Part shown: positions 41,094 to 49,428 of the stretch, piece by piece
How the letters are laid out: every line of letters begins with the position of its first letter
Numbering within the stretch: position 1 is the first letter of the stretch
NCBI RefSeq assembly: GCF_007474605.1
Contig: NZ_VHKL01000003.1
Location: forward strand, 223,156 to 287,155
Source: Rhodoligotrophos appendicifer
GTDB taxonomy: Bacteria; Pseudomonadota; Alphaproteobacteria; Rhizobiales; Im1
DNA: 64,000 nucleotides
Reading direction: 5' to 3'
Program-made: the position numbers and the translations under genes
Notes under the pieces: model-generated
What the model saw: only the letters and a program-made list of their open reading frames with translations
The model's database searches: none
Told to the model about the DNA's origin: nothing

Positions 41094-41348
41094 GGAGGGA
41101 ACGTCCGCCATAAGTTTGATGCCGACGGGCAACTTTCCTATTGCGCTTGGCCCCTGAGTCAAATGCAACATTCGTCAGCACAATCTAGCCGCCATTGCCG
41201 CAGCGTGAACAACCCTTGGAGGCGATCTTTCTCGGCGGCCGCGCTGCTCGTCGATGCCAAGCATTTGCCGAGCCAGTTACGCGCTCGATCACCCCATTTG
41301 CCAGCAAAGTTGTCAAACCCCCTTCCCTAAAACTGTCAAACCGGGGCC

Positions 41349-41369
41349 TTTTCGGCCCAGGGCCGAAAA
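41349..41369. terminator. hairpin downstream of tRNA-Met
   Basis: TTTTCGGCCC-A-GGGCCGAAAA is a perfect inverted repeat of 21 bases that lies 29 bases past the 3' end of the tRNA on the minus strand. It can form a stem with a short loop, but no U-run follows. It may end tRNA transcription or be bidirectional. The rest of the 41094-41397 gap holds nothing supported. Confidence 0.4.
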
Positions 41370-41397
41370 TTTCGACGAATGATTTCAAGGGGATGGG

Positions 41398-41474
41398 TGG
41401 TAGCGGAGGAGGGACTTGAACCCCCGACACGCGGATTATGATTCCGCTGCTCTAACCAGCTGAGCTACTCCGCC
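41398..41474 (-). tRNA. tRNA-Met (CAU), elongator type
   Basis: 77 bases on the minus strand from 41474 to 41398, with encoded CCA (41400-41398). The acceptor stem GGCGGAG pairs with CTCCGCT (with one G-U pair); the D arm is GCTCAGCTGGTTAGAGC and the anticodon stem-loop is GCGGAATCATAATCCGC with CAT at 41440-41438. The T arm GGGGGTTCAAGTCCCTC is complete. Sequence closely resembles elongator tRNA-Met of alphaproteobacteria. It is not an apparent attB for this prophage. Confidence 0.93.
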
Positions 41475-41873
41475 ACTGATGCGTCGAACCGAACGGTGCG
41501 CTCGCGGATATAAGGGAGCCGTGGACGCGAAGTCAAGGCGAGAGCGCCCCCGATGCCACATTGCCGCCGAGGCGTGCTCCCTCGGGTTATGCGGGGCCGA
41601 ATCCGTGTCCGTCACGAGCCCGTCGGCGTGTCGTCCCGCCCCTTCCTGCCTGAGGCCTGACGAGGGACCCCAAGCCCCGCTCGGGCCGGCCGATCACGAT
41701 GTCAGAGCCGCAAAGGGCCGGAGACAGGGCACCCGCCCTGTCGAGCATTGGCGCGAAGCAGTGAACCGAATCTGCAGCCCTTGCGTATCAGCCACGACGC
41801 CTCTGTCCGAGACAGGGCGTCCCGAGCCGAATTCTCGCCCCGGGTCCCGCTTCACGAAAGAGCTCCAGCCGCA
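41475..41873. other. intergenic region before the OYE gene
   Basis: 399 bases between the tRNA and the ene-reductase gene, on the upstream side of both. It is GC-rich, carries no long open frame with plausible content and no clear promoter was assigned. A GAAAGAG about 13 bases before ATG 41874 is a possible ribosome binding site. Confidence 0.4.
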
Positions 41874-42950
41874 ATGCCTTCCCTTTTCGACCCCCTTCGC
41901 ATCGGTGCGATCGACGCCTCGAGCCGCATCTTCATGGCACCCCTGACCCGCGCCCGCGCCACGCGCGAGCATGTGCCGACCCCGTTGATGGTCGACTATT
42001 ACCGGCAGCGCGCCTCTGCCGGCCTGATCATTTCGGAGGCGACCGGCATCAGCCGTCAGGGCCTCGGCTGGCCCTATGCCCCCGGCATCTGGACGGCTGA
42101 GCAGGTGGAGGCCTGGATCCCGATCACCAGCGCCGTGCACGACGCCGGCGGCCGCATCATCTGCCAGCTCTGGCACATGGGCCGCGTGGTGCATCCAAGC
42201 CTGCTCGGCGGCGAGGCGCCCGTCTCCGCCTCCGCCACCACCGCTCCCGGCCTCGCCCATACCTATGAGGGCAAGCAGCCCTATGCGGAAGCCCGGGCCC
42301 TGCGCCTCAACGAGATCCCCGGGATCCTGGAGGATTATGCCCATGCCGCGCGCAATGCTCTGGCCGCTGGTTTCGACGGCGTTCAGATCCACGCCGCCAA
42401 TGGCTATCTGATCGATCAGTTTCTCCGCGACAACAGCAATTTCCGCACCGATGCCTATGGCGGCTCGCCCGAGAACCGCATGCGCCTGCTGCGTGAGGTC
42501 ACGGCTGCGGTGACCCAGGCCGTGGGCGCCGATCGGGTCGCCATCCGACTGTCGCCCAATGGCGATCGCCAGGGGGTCAATGACAGCGATCCAGAAAGCT
42601 TGTTTCCGGCGGTGGCCCGGATGCTCGACGGCTTCGGCCTGGCCTTCCTGGAGTTGCGCGAGCCGCGCGAGGGCAGCACCTTCGCGACGCCGGACGTGCC
42701 ACCCATTGCACCGGCCATCCGTGCGGTCTATTCGGGGGCGCTCGTGCTCAATTCCGATTATGTCGGACACGATGCGCAGGCAGCCCTAGATGCCGGCCTG
42801 GCGGATGCCATTTCCTTCGGCCGCACCTTCCTCGCCAATCCCGACCTGCCCAAGCGTCTGGCGGGTGATCTGCCTTTGAACACCGCTAATGTGGCGACCT
42901 TCTACACCCAGGGCCCCGAGGGCTATGTGGACTATCCCCTCGCGTCCTGA
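41874..42950 (+). CDS. Old Yellow Enzyme family NADH:flavin oxidoreductase
   Basis: 358 residues from ATG 41874. Residues 1-350 form the FMN-binding beta/alpha barrel, with SSRIFMAPLTRARA, CQLWHMGRVVHPS (histidine near residue 100 contacts FMN) and IHAANGYLIDQFLRDNSNFRTDAYGGSPENR (the His-Asn substrate site, YGGS). This fold reduces activated alkenes and nitro groups (NemA-like). Length and C-terminus fit ene-reductases rather than trimethylamine dehydrogenase types. Confidence 0.9.
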   Translation: MPSLFDPLRIGAIDASSRIFMAPLTRARATREHVPTPLMVDYYRQRASAGLIISEATGISRQGLGWPYAPGIWTAEQVEAWIPITSAVHDAGGRIICQLWHMGRVVHPSLLGGEAPVSASATTAPGLAHTYEGKQPYAEARALRLNEIPGILEDYAHAARNALAAGFDGVQIHAANGYLIDQFLRDNSNFRTDAYGGSPENRMRLLREVTAAVTQAVGADRVAIRLSPNGDRQGVNDSDPESLFPAVARMLDGFGLAFLELREPREGSTFATPDVPPIAPAIRAVYSGALVLNSDYVGHDAQAALDAGLADAISFGRTFLANPDLPKRLAGDLPLNTANVATFYTQGPEGYVDYPLAS

Positions 42951-43121
42951 GCCCTCCGTCCGGGACCCCGCGGGATTTTCTGCGGGTCCTGGACGCAGAG
43001 CCGTTTAACGCACCCGAAGACGCGCGGCACCGGCGCCGGCCTCCCCCCGGCTTGGGCACGGGGCAACCCCTCCCACTATCTCAGGCGCTGGGGCGACTTT
43101 CGAGCGCCAGACTTGCTTGGG

Positions 43122-43754
43122 TCAGTCGCAGCGCCGCAGGGCCCACTGCTTCTTCTGCCCGCACATGATGATCTCGAAGTCCCCGCTCCGCACCGCCTCG
43201 TGCACCGCCTGCGCCACGCCGTGATGGACATGGTTGGGATCGGGATGCCAGTCATCGCCGAGCACGATGCCGCGGCTGCGGATTTTCCGGGCGAGCAACG
43301 CGAGCTCGCGGGAGGTCTCCTCATAGGCGTGGGAGGAATCGAGATAGACCCAGTCCAGGCTTTCATCGGTGAGGCTCGCGAGCCAGTCCTGCGAATGGCC
43401 GATGGCGATATCCCGTCCGGGAAGATCGACCCGGTCGATCCGCCGCCGCGCAGCGTCATAGGCGGCGCGTGTAGTCAATCGGCCATGGGCCGTATAGGCG
43501 CCCCAATCGGGGTAATGGTCACCGAACGCCTTCCACCAGGGATCGACGAAGGTGATTTTTGCGATCTTCGGCAGTCGCGCCAGCTGCACCGAGAAGAGCC
43601 CGGAGAAGACGCCCAGTTCCGCTCCCACCGAACCAGGCGGAATATACTTGAAAAGGAAGCGTCGCTCCCGGGCACGGTGATGAACCTTAAGTTCCAGATT
43701 GAAAAGAACCGGATCGCGGGGCCAGCATCTTGCGCTCATAATGTCGATAATCAT
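43122..43754 (-). CDS. class I SAM-dependent methyltransferase
   Basis: 210 residues. VGAELGVFSGLFSVQLARLP is motif I with the SAM-binding glycine-rich loop, ITFVDPWW is motif II, and DESLDWVYLDSSHAYEE with GIVLGDDWHPDP forms the rest of the Methyltransf_24-type fold. The substrate is unknown. Overall close to sugar/mycofactocin-type methyltransferases in Rhizobiales, but this is not proven. It stands alone; the 43755-43887 gap carries a weak hairpin. Confidence 0.85.
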   Translation of the reverse strand: MIIDIMSARCWPRDPVLFNLELKVHHRARERRFLFKYIPPGSVGAELGVFSGLFSVQLARLPKIAKITFVDPWWKAFGDHYPDWGAYTAHGRLTTRAAYDAARRRIDRVDLPGRDIAIGHSQDWLASLTDESLDWVYLDSSHAYEETSRELALLARKIRSRGIVLGDDWHPDPNHVHHGVAQAVHEAVRSGDFEIIMCGQKKQWALRRCD

Positions 43755-43887
43755 TGATCAGCTGTCTCTGTTAAGTAAATATGGACAGATCCTCAAATAA
43801 ATTGAGCCCGAAAAAACTTCATTATTCTAATATACTATGTTTTGAGACTGCCCCAAGCCTCATTTGGGCGGCCTTGAAGCCGGAGCA

Positions 43888-44244
43888 TCACGGCATCGCC
43901 ATGAACAGCCGTTGACTGTCGGCGGGTGCCTGCTCCCGATTGTCGTCCATTCCGTAATCCCGCAACACATGAGCGACTTTGAGGCGATATCCGGCAAAGA
44001 TTCCGTCCCGCCCTGCCGCTTGTGTGGCCCTGTGCATGGGGTGATTGCGCCACCGCATCACGCTGTCCTCGTCGCGGAAGAGGGAGAGCGACAGCAGCTT
44101 GCCGGGCGTGGTCAGGCTTTGGAAGCGCTCCACCGAAATGAATCCGTCCACCTTGGCCAGTTCCTCTCTGAGCCTTGCGGCATGGGCGAGATAGTCGTCC
44201 TGCCGCCCCTCTGCCGGTATTACTTCGAAGATCACTGCGATCAT
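43888..44244 (-). CDS. ABM family monooxygenase-like protein
   Basis: 118 residues from ATG 44244; ATG 44256 is the other start. MIAVIFEVIPAEGRQDDYLAHAARLREEL and SLFRDEDSVMRWRNHPMH follow the antibiotic biosynthesis monooxygenase (ABM) dimeric ferredoxin-like fold. Metal and substrate are not known. Such proteins oxidise quinols or heme without a cofactor in some cases. Confidence 0.8.
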   Translation of the reverse strand: MIAVIFEVIPAEGRQDDYLAHAARLREELAKVDGFISVERFQSLTTPGKLLSLSLFRDEDSVMRWRNHPMHRATQAAGRDGIFAGYRLKVAHVLRDYGMDDNREQAPADSQRLFMAMP

Positions 44245-44372
44245 GATTGCATCCATTCTCCAGGGTTTGGTTCATGGGTGCATGCTCGGCCGCCGCAATC
44301 AAGTCCGTCGGACTTCTTTCTCCGACACGAGTTCGGCCAGGGGCAGTCGCGGAATGCCCCTGGCCGAGGAGA

Positions 44373-44663
44373 TCAGGTCAGCTTGTTTTTCACCAATCCG
44401 GCGAGAGCCGTCAGAAGTGCCCCGCCGGCCCCCCCGCCGATGAGGTTTGTGGCGACCGAGGCCAGGTCAACGCCCCCGCTGTCCACGCCGGCGCTGCCGG
44501 TGAGGACGGCTTGGAGGATTTGGCCGAGGACGCCGCCGCCCACCAGTCCGGCGAGGGCGTTGCCGATCGGGCCGAGGGACAGGCCCTTCAGCGCTGTTCC
44601 CAGGCTGGTGCCGCCGATGAGGCCGGCCACGAGTTGAATGATTAAAGGCAGATAGGCTTCCAT
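44373..44663 (-). CDS. small hydrophobic membrane protein
   Basis: 96 residues from ATG 44663, with AAGGGGA upstream. Very rich in Gly, Ala, Leu and Val (YLPLIIQLVAGLIGGTSLG, ALAGLVGGGVLGQILQAVL, GGAGGALLTALAGLVKNKLT), giving two to three glycine-zipper-type membrane segments. Related proteins occur widely in Rhizobiales without known function. Possibly an envelope or stress-associated channel-like protein; no role is claimed. Confidence 0.6.
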   Translation of the reverse strand: MEAYLPLIIQLVAGLIGGTSLGTALKGLSLGPIGNALAGLVGGGVLGQILQAVLTGSAGVDSGGVDLASVATNLIGGGAGGALLTALAGLVKNKLT

Positions 44664-44901
44664 GGTCTTCCCCTTCATGAGCAAGGGCCATCGCTCGTGA
44701 GGACGATGCGCCCGACAGACGCGAAGCACCGCAACACGAAGCAATTCTGACCGAATGGAAACACGACCGGGACAGCGGCACGCCGCATACAAGCGAGCGC
44801 CCACGTTCACACTGGCGCCAACGCTACGGCGTTGCCACCGATTGAGGACAGGATACCGACTCTATGGCGTCGTCACCCCGAGAGCCAAACCGATTCGCTG
44901 C

Positions 44902-45084
44902 TCAGGCGACGCTTTCGTCCACCACCTCGGCGACGGGCCCGTTCTTTTTGAAGGACTCGATTGCGTTCTGTGCCGAGGCCTTGCTGGTGTAACCCTCTGT
45001 AGAGAACATCGTTTCCGCATTATACTTGAAATTTACACGAAACTCGCCAGCCTTGTCTTTGGTGATGACAAATTTATAAGCCAT
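44902..45084 (-). CDS. YegP-like (DUF1508) protein
   Basis: 60 residues. MAYKFVITKDKAGEFRVNFKY with a TSKASAQNAIESFKKNGPVAEVVDE end match one copy of the DUF1508/YegP repeat, a small alpha-beta unit. Most family members hold two copies; this one holds one. Function unknown. It follows two short unlinked genes; the 44664-44901 gap holds nothing supported. Confidence 0.8.
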   Translation of the reverse strand: MAYKFVITKDKAGEFRVNFKYNAETMFSTEGYTSKASAQNAIESFKKNGPVAEVVDESVA

Positions 45085-45206
45085 TTGACGAATTCCTCTT
45101 CTCGAAGATCAGCGTCTCTCAAGGTTGACGGAAACCCTCTTTTTGTCAATCGGCCACGTTTGCGCTGACGCAGGCAATGCCGTCAAAGGGGTGGCGGCCT
45201 ACACGT

Positions 45207-45983
45207 TCATCCCATGAGGAACGCAGCCTGCGACCAACCCGGCCCCGCCACCTCGTTGTGCACGGTGGCGAGCACGGCCGCCTCGATGCTGCTCAACTCC
45301 TCCCCGGCCTCAGCCCGGGTCATTACGCTGCTGACGGTACTGTCTCCGCCCTGGGCGGGCACGAGATAGGTGATCCGGATATCCTGCTGCAGTTGCATGT
45401 CCTCCAGCACCAGATTGGTGAGGACGACGACGGGGCCCGGATCGATCAGCGCCGAAAGGTTGGCGGCGGCGCGGGTGCCGACCGATTGCCCGTCTCCCAA
45501 TCCGGTGAGGGAATGGAAAACCTCGTGCAGCACGAGGGCTTGCCGCGCCGGCACATGGTGGTCGTAACCGGGGCCATACTTGAGGGTACCGTCATCGAGA
45601 TTGAAGACGGTCCGGTTCTCCTGGAAATAATGGAGGTTTCTCTTTCCCTCGATGTCGATGACTGAGATCGGCATGTCGTCCCGCGCCGCAAAGCCGTTGA
45701 CCGCCGCGCGGAAGGTGGGAGAACTCCCATAGGCTTCGCGAATTGTGTCGAGGATGAACGTCACATCCTCGTGCTCGTCGGTCGCAGCCGCCCAGCGCTC
45801 CTCCGGCGCAAATCCGCTGCCCACGAAATGCAGGCTGTCGAGATATCTTTGCAGTGCCGCGGGCTTGGGCGATGATGTCGCCGCCCCCAGCACCGCCTCG
45901 ATGGCGCGCAGATCCTCGCACCGCGCGAGATAGTCAGCGAAACTTTGGTCGACGATGCAGAAACCTGAGGGCGGCTGGACCAT
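45207..45983 (-). CDS. putative zincin metallopeptidase (HExxH)
   Basis: 258 residues. ALVLHEVFHSLTGLGD gives an HExxH zinc motif near residue 150. The preceding part has a beta-rich segment (MPISVIDIEGKRNLHYF). There is no signal peptide or membrane segment, so the protein would be cytosolic or secreted by an unusual route. HExxH proteins without a signal in bacteria include type III effectors (NleD/M91-like), but no secretion system is seen nearby. Third zinc ligand not assigned. Activity therefore uncertain. Confidence 0.55.
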   Translation of the reverse strand: MVQPPSGFCIVDQSFADYLARCEDLRAIEAVLGAATSSPKPAALQRYLDSLHFVGSGFAPEERWAAATDEHEDVTFILDTIREAYGSSPTFRAAVNGFAARDDMPISVIDIEGKRNLHYFQENRTVFNLDDGTLKYGPGYDHHVPARQALVLHEVFHSLTGLGDGQSVGTRAAANLSALIDPGPVVVLTNLVLEDMQLQQDIRITYLVPAQGGDSTVSSVMTRAEAGEELSSIEAAVLATVHNEVAGPGWSQAAFLMG

Positions 45984-46102
45984 CGGCTGTCCCCGAGCAA
46001 AGGTCCGCCGGGGCGCCCCTGCGGGAGCCGCCCGGTCGAACCGGTAGACGAGGCAGATTGCTACCTCAGGTTGTTGTCAAAATTGAGATTGCGCGTCACG
46101 CC

Positions 46103-46663
46103 TCAATAGGCGGCGTCGAAATATTCGTCCGCGGTCATGGCGTAGATGTACAGATCCGTCCGCAGGCCATTGCCCACATATTGATCCTGCGCAAAACGTT
46201 CGCGGCGCATGCCGATCTTTTCCATGATGCGGACGGAAGCTTCGTTCTCCGCAAAGGCCTTGGCCCACATCCGTGAGCATCCCAGCCGTTCGAAGCCGAT
46301 GGCAACGAGGGCACGGCCGATTTCCGTGGCGAAACCCCGCCCCCAGAGATCGGGATGCAGTCCCCAGCCGATTTCGGCCGATTGCGGCCGGTTCAGCTGA
46401 ATGAAACCGTCGCCGATCACATGGCCTGTCGCCTTGAGTTCCGCGGCGAGGTGGTAGAGTGTACGGTTCGGGCTCATTTGCCGCCGCAGCGAACGGGCGA
46501 CGAAGCCTTGCACATCGGCGGCTGATCCGTAGCGCACGGCCACATGGCGCTGGAAGTCCTTGCGCAGCATGTAGGCCGAGAAGGCGCGGGCATCCCGCGC
46601 CCGGATTTCCCGGAGCATCAGCGCCTGTGTTTCGAGCCGAGTAATCTGCAGCGCAGCACGCAT
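46103..46663 (-). CDS. GNAT family N-acetyltransferase
   Basis: 186 residues. Residues 20-165 form the acetyl-CoA fold: LMLREIRARDARAFSAYM, DLWGRGFATEIGRALVAIGFERLGCSRMWAKAFAENEASVRIMEKIGMRRE. WGRGFATE is the pyrophosphate-binding Q/RxxGxG/A-type motif. This subgroup resembles RimJ/RimL-type or ribosomal-protein/antibiotic acetyltransferases. Substrate unknown. Confidence 0.87.
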   Translation of the reverse strand: MRAALQITRLETQALMLREIRARDARAFSAYMLRKDFQRHVAVRYGSAADVQGFVARSLRRQMSPNRTLYHLAAELKATGHVIGDGFIQLNRPQSAEIGWGLHPDLWGRGFATEIGRALVAIGFERLGCSRMWAKAFAENEASVRIMEKIGMRRERFAQDQYVGNGLRTDLYIYAMTADEYFDAAY

Positions 46664-47174
46664 TCGAGGCCCTCCTCAAGGCGGCCGGACCGGTCCGTCA
46701 TCCTCCGATCCGACACCATGAAGCATAGTACCCACCAAGAGTGCGGAGTGTCGAGGGCGGATCTAAAAACCCACGGGGACGTCATCAAACCGTTGCCAGC
46801 TCGTCACGCCTATCCCCCAACCTGCAATAGAAAAATCGCGAGTCTCCAGAGTCACTTGCGCGTGCATTTTGAGGACCGGGTTCAGCCGCGCGGCACGAGC
46901 GTCTCGAGCTAATTGGCATGGGTGGCTTTTTGCGCAGAATGTCTCTTGACCTATGTTTTGCCGACAATGTTCGTCTGCCGACTGACTTCCCAGCAAAGAT
47001 GAAATCACTCACGCCTCACCCGATCAACCATGAAAGTCGCGAAAAAATTGACATTTCCCCTGGAATAACTATGTATCTGGCGAGCGTTGACTCGGAACTG
47101 CCCTTCGCCCCTCTTTGGCCACTTGGCGTCGAGCCGACTATCAGCAACATCTCAGGACTGAATTGCTGCCGCAC
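46664..47174. other. intergenic region holding the helicase promoter
   Basis: 511 bases without a supported gene between the acetyltransferase and the DEAD-box helicase. A good promoter is seen near its right end (next entry). The remaining part is unremarkable; small frames in it do not look like proteins. Confidence 0.5.
47048..47076 (+). promoter_or_regulatory. sigma-70 promoter before the DEAD-box gene
   Basis: TTGACA (47048-47053) is an exact -35 consensus and TATGTA (47070-47075; 16-base spacer) or ATGTAT (47071-47076; 17-base spacer) is a fair -10. Transcript start would fall about 90 bases before the start codon at 47175, leaving a leader that could be involved in cold or growth-phase control. 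Confidence 0.6.
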
Positions 47175-48665
47175 ATGAGCTTTGATGATCTTGGACTGAG
47201 CCCCCGGGTTTTGGACGCCGTAAAGGCTGCTGGCTACACCGAGCCGACTCCCATTCAAGCCCAGGCGATCCCGCCGGCTTTGGAGCAGCGCGATGTTCTG
47301 GGGCTGGCGCAGACCGGATCCGGCAAGACGGCAGCCTTTACTCTGCCGATGCTGACCCTGCTTGAACGGGGACGCGCCAGAGCTCGAATGCCCCGTGCCC
47401 TGATCCTGGAACCCACCCGGGAACTGGCCGCTCAGGTCTATGAGGCTTTCGAGACCTTCGGCAAGAACCACAAGATGACGATTGCCCTGCTGATCGGAGG
47501 CGTGTCCTTCAACGAGCAGGACAAGAAGATCGATCGCGGCGCCGATGTGGTCATCGCCACGCCCGGCCGCCTCATGGATCACTATAAGAACGGCAAGCTG
47601 ATGCTGAATGGCGTCCAGCTGTTCGTGGTCGATGAAGCCGATCGCATGCTCGACATGGGCTTCATTCCCGACATCGAGGAGATCTGCAAGATGCTCCCGA
47701 TGACCCGGCAGACCCTGTTCTTCTCCGCGACGATGCCGCCGGAGATTCAGCGCCTGACATCGACCTTCCTGCAGAATCCTTTCCGCGTCGAGGCATCACC
47801 CCCCTCGTCCACGGCGGCCTCGATCGTCCAGCGCCTGGTCCAGGTCCCCTCCGAGGCGGCCTCCAAGCGTGATGCCCTGCGCAATCTCCTGCGCGACCAG
47901 TCGGAGACGATTAATAATGCGATCGTTTTCTCCAATCGCAAGGAGACCGTGAAGATCCTCGAGAAATCCATGAAGAAGCACGGGTTCAATGCCGCGGCTC
48001 TTCACGGTGACATGGATCAGCACAGCCGTCTCCAGACGCTGGAGAAGTTTCGCGGCGGCGAGATCTCCTTCCTGATTGCCTCCGACGTCGCCGCTCGCGG
48101 TCTCGACATTCCCGCGGTCAGCCATGTCTTCAATTTTGATGTGCCGATCCATGCGGAGGACTACGTTCACCGGATCGGCCGCACCGGCCGCGCTGGTCGC
48201 GAAGGCTTCGCCTTCATGTTGGTCACCCGCAACGAGACCAAGCAGTTGAACGCCATAGAGAAACTCATCCAGAAGCAGATCGAGTGGGCCGGCCCGTCTC
48301 TTGCCGAGCCTTTGCCGGAACTGGATCGCGGCGATCGCCCCGAAACGGGTCGGCGACGCGGCGCCAAGGGTGAAGAGCGCGGTCGTCGTGAACCTCGTGC
48401 GCGCGCGGCTCCTCGCGGCCGGGTGGATCGCGGCGATCAGGACATGGTGGTCGAACTGGCCGCTGCAGCTCCCGTTGAAGCAGCCCCGATCAGCCCCGAA
48501 CAACCGAAAGTCGATGTCCGTCCCGAGGTTCGGGAGGAACGTCCGCGTCGCAATGATGATCGCCGCCGGGGCCGCGACCAACAGCACGAAATCGGCGCCA
48601 TTGAAGGCGCCCTGAGCTTCAAGAGCCAGGAAATTCCTGCGTTTCTTCTCCGCTCCGTTCGCTGA
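47175..48665 (+). CDS. rhlE: DEAD-box RNA helicase (RhlE-type)
   Basis: 496 residues from ATG 47175. All helicase motifs are present: Q-motif region (EPTPIQAQAIPPAL), I (AQTGSGKT), Ia (PTRELAAQ), II (DEAD in VVDEADRMLD), III (SAT), V (ASDVAARGLDIP) and VI (HRIGRTGRAGREG). The C-terminal 120 residues are low-complexity Arg/Gly/Glu-rich, ending GALSFKSQEIPAFLLRSVR as in Rhizobiales RhlE proteins. It unwinds short RNA duplexes in ribosome assembly and RNA turnover. The preceding promoter is described above. Confidence 0.93.
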   Translation: MSFDDLGLSPRVLDAVKAAGYTEPTPIQAQAIPPALEQRDVLGLAQTGSGKTAAFTLPMLTLLERGRARARMPRALILEPTRELAAQVYEAFETFGKNHKMTIALLIGGVSFNEQDKKIDRGADVVIATPGRLMDHYKNGKLMLNGVQLFVVDEADRMLDMGFIPDIEEICKMLPMTRQTLFFSATMPPEIQRLTSTFLQNPFRVEASPPSSTAASIVQRLVQVPSEAASKRDALRNLLRDQSETINNAIVFSNRKETVKILEKSMKKHGFNAAALHGDMDQHSRLQTLEKFRGGEISFLIASDVAARGLDIPAVSHVFNFDVPIHAEDYVHRIGRTGRAGREGFAFMLVTRNETKQLNAIEKLIQKQIEWAGPSLAEPLPELDRGDRPETGRRRGAKGEERGRREPRARAAPRGRVDRGDQDMVVELAAAAPVEAAPISPEQPKVDVRPEVREERPRRNDDRRRGRDQQHEIGAIEGALSFKSQEIPAFLLRSVR

Positions 48666-48689
48666 TCGGCATCCTTGATGGCCGGGGCC

Positions 48690-49355
48690 TCACATAGGTG
48701 ACGGTTCCGGCACCGCTTTGCGGGGCGCAGCCCTGCGCATGCGCAGCAGCTCCACCCGCTCCTTCACATAGGCTTCCATGAGCCCCGGCGCCGACGCTCC
48801 GAACATCCGAATTCGTCCGGTATGGAGGAGCAGCAACAGCCCCGTGGCATGGGCGAAGATTTCCACCATGATCAGCCTGGCTTCGCGGGCGCTCGCCCCT
48901 AAAGCCTCAGCCGCCGCGGCCACCGGCTGCAGCGCCGCCTGCAATGCGGCATTCAGCTTTTCGTCATGCGCGCTTCCCAGCCCGGCGGGTTTCATGCCGC
49001 CGCGGAAGAGATAGAAGCCCAGATCGAGGTCCCGTGGCTTGGCGGCATAATGGTTGAAGAACGCCATCGCCGCCCGCTTGAGCCGATCCTCCGGCAGGCA
49101 TAGCCCGACGATGCTCTGGTCGACCGCATCCCCCAGCGCCGCCAGTGAGCTCCGCAGCACCTCCGCATACAGCGCCTCTTTGGAATCGAAGTGAAAATAG
49201 AGAGCCGCAGGCGTGTAGCCGGCTTGTGCTGCGATCGCCCTGAGGCTCGCGCCTTCGAGGCCTTCGGCTTCGAAGACGGCACGCGCAGCCTTCATGATAT
49301 GGGCGCGCTTTTGTCCGCTCACCAAGGCCTTCCGCTCGTCGCGCTTCGTCTCCAT
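48690..49355 (-). CDS. TetR family regulator
   Basis: 221 residues from ATG 49355. The TetR_N helix-turn-helix is AARAVFEAEGLEGASLRAIAAQAGYTPAALYFHFDSKEALYAEVL (about residues 20-65). The remainder is the ligand-binding helical domain. It is divergent from the 49429 gene with about 73 bases between, and is the obvious regulator of it. Ligand unknown. Confidence 0.88.
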   Translation of the reverse strand: METKRDERKALVSGQKRAHIMKAARAVFEAEGLEGASLRAIAAQAGYTPAALYFHFDSKEALYAEVLRSSLAALGDAVDQSIVGLCLPEDRLKRAAMAFFNHYAAKPRDLDLGFYLFRGGMKPAGLGSAHDEKLNAALQAALQPVAAAAEALGASAREARLIMVEIFAHATGLLLLLHTGRIRMFGASAPGLMEAYVKERVELLRMRRAAPRKAVPEPSPM

Positions 49356-49428
49356 GGGGCATCCACTCACTTGATCGGCACTATTGAACAGCGTTAAATT
49401 TATGAAACAAGATGCGTGGAGTAAACCT

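Noticed and set aside
41398-41474. tRNA-Met as prophage attachment site
   Set aside because: The integrase end is about 11 kb away at 29853, next to the decarboxylase gene; host genes lie between it and the tRNA.
46763-47012. Small minus-strand frames in the gap before the DEAD-box helicase
   Set aside because: No ribosome binding site, no family motif, and overlapping frames of similar length on the same strand suggest chance open frames.
49402-49428. Earlier start for the HpaB/AbfD-family gene
   Set aside because: ATG 49429 has GGAG seven bases upstream and matches the usual family start; the earlier ATG has no comparable site.
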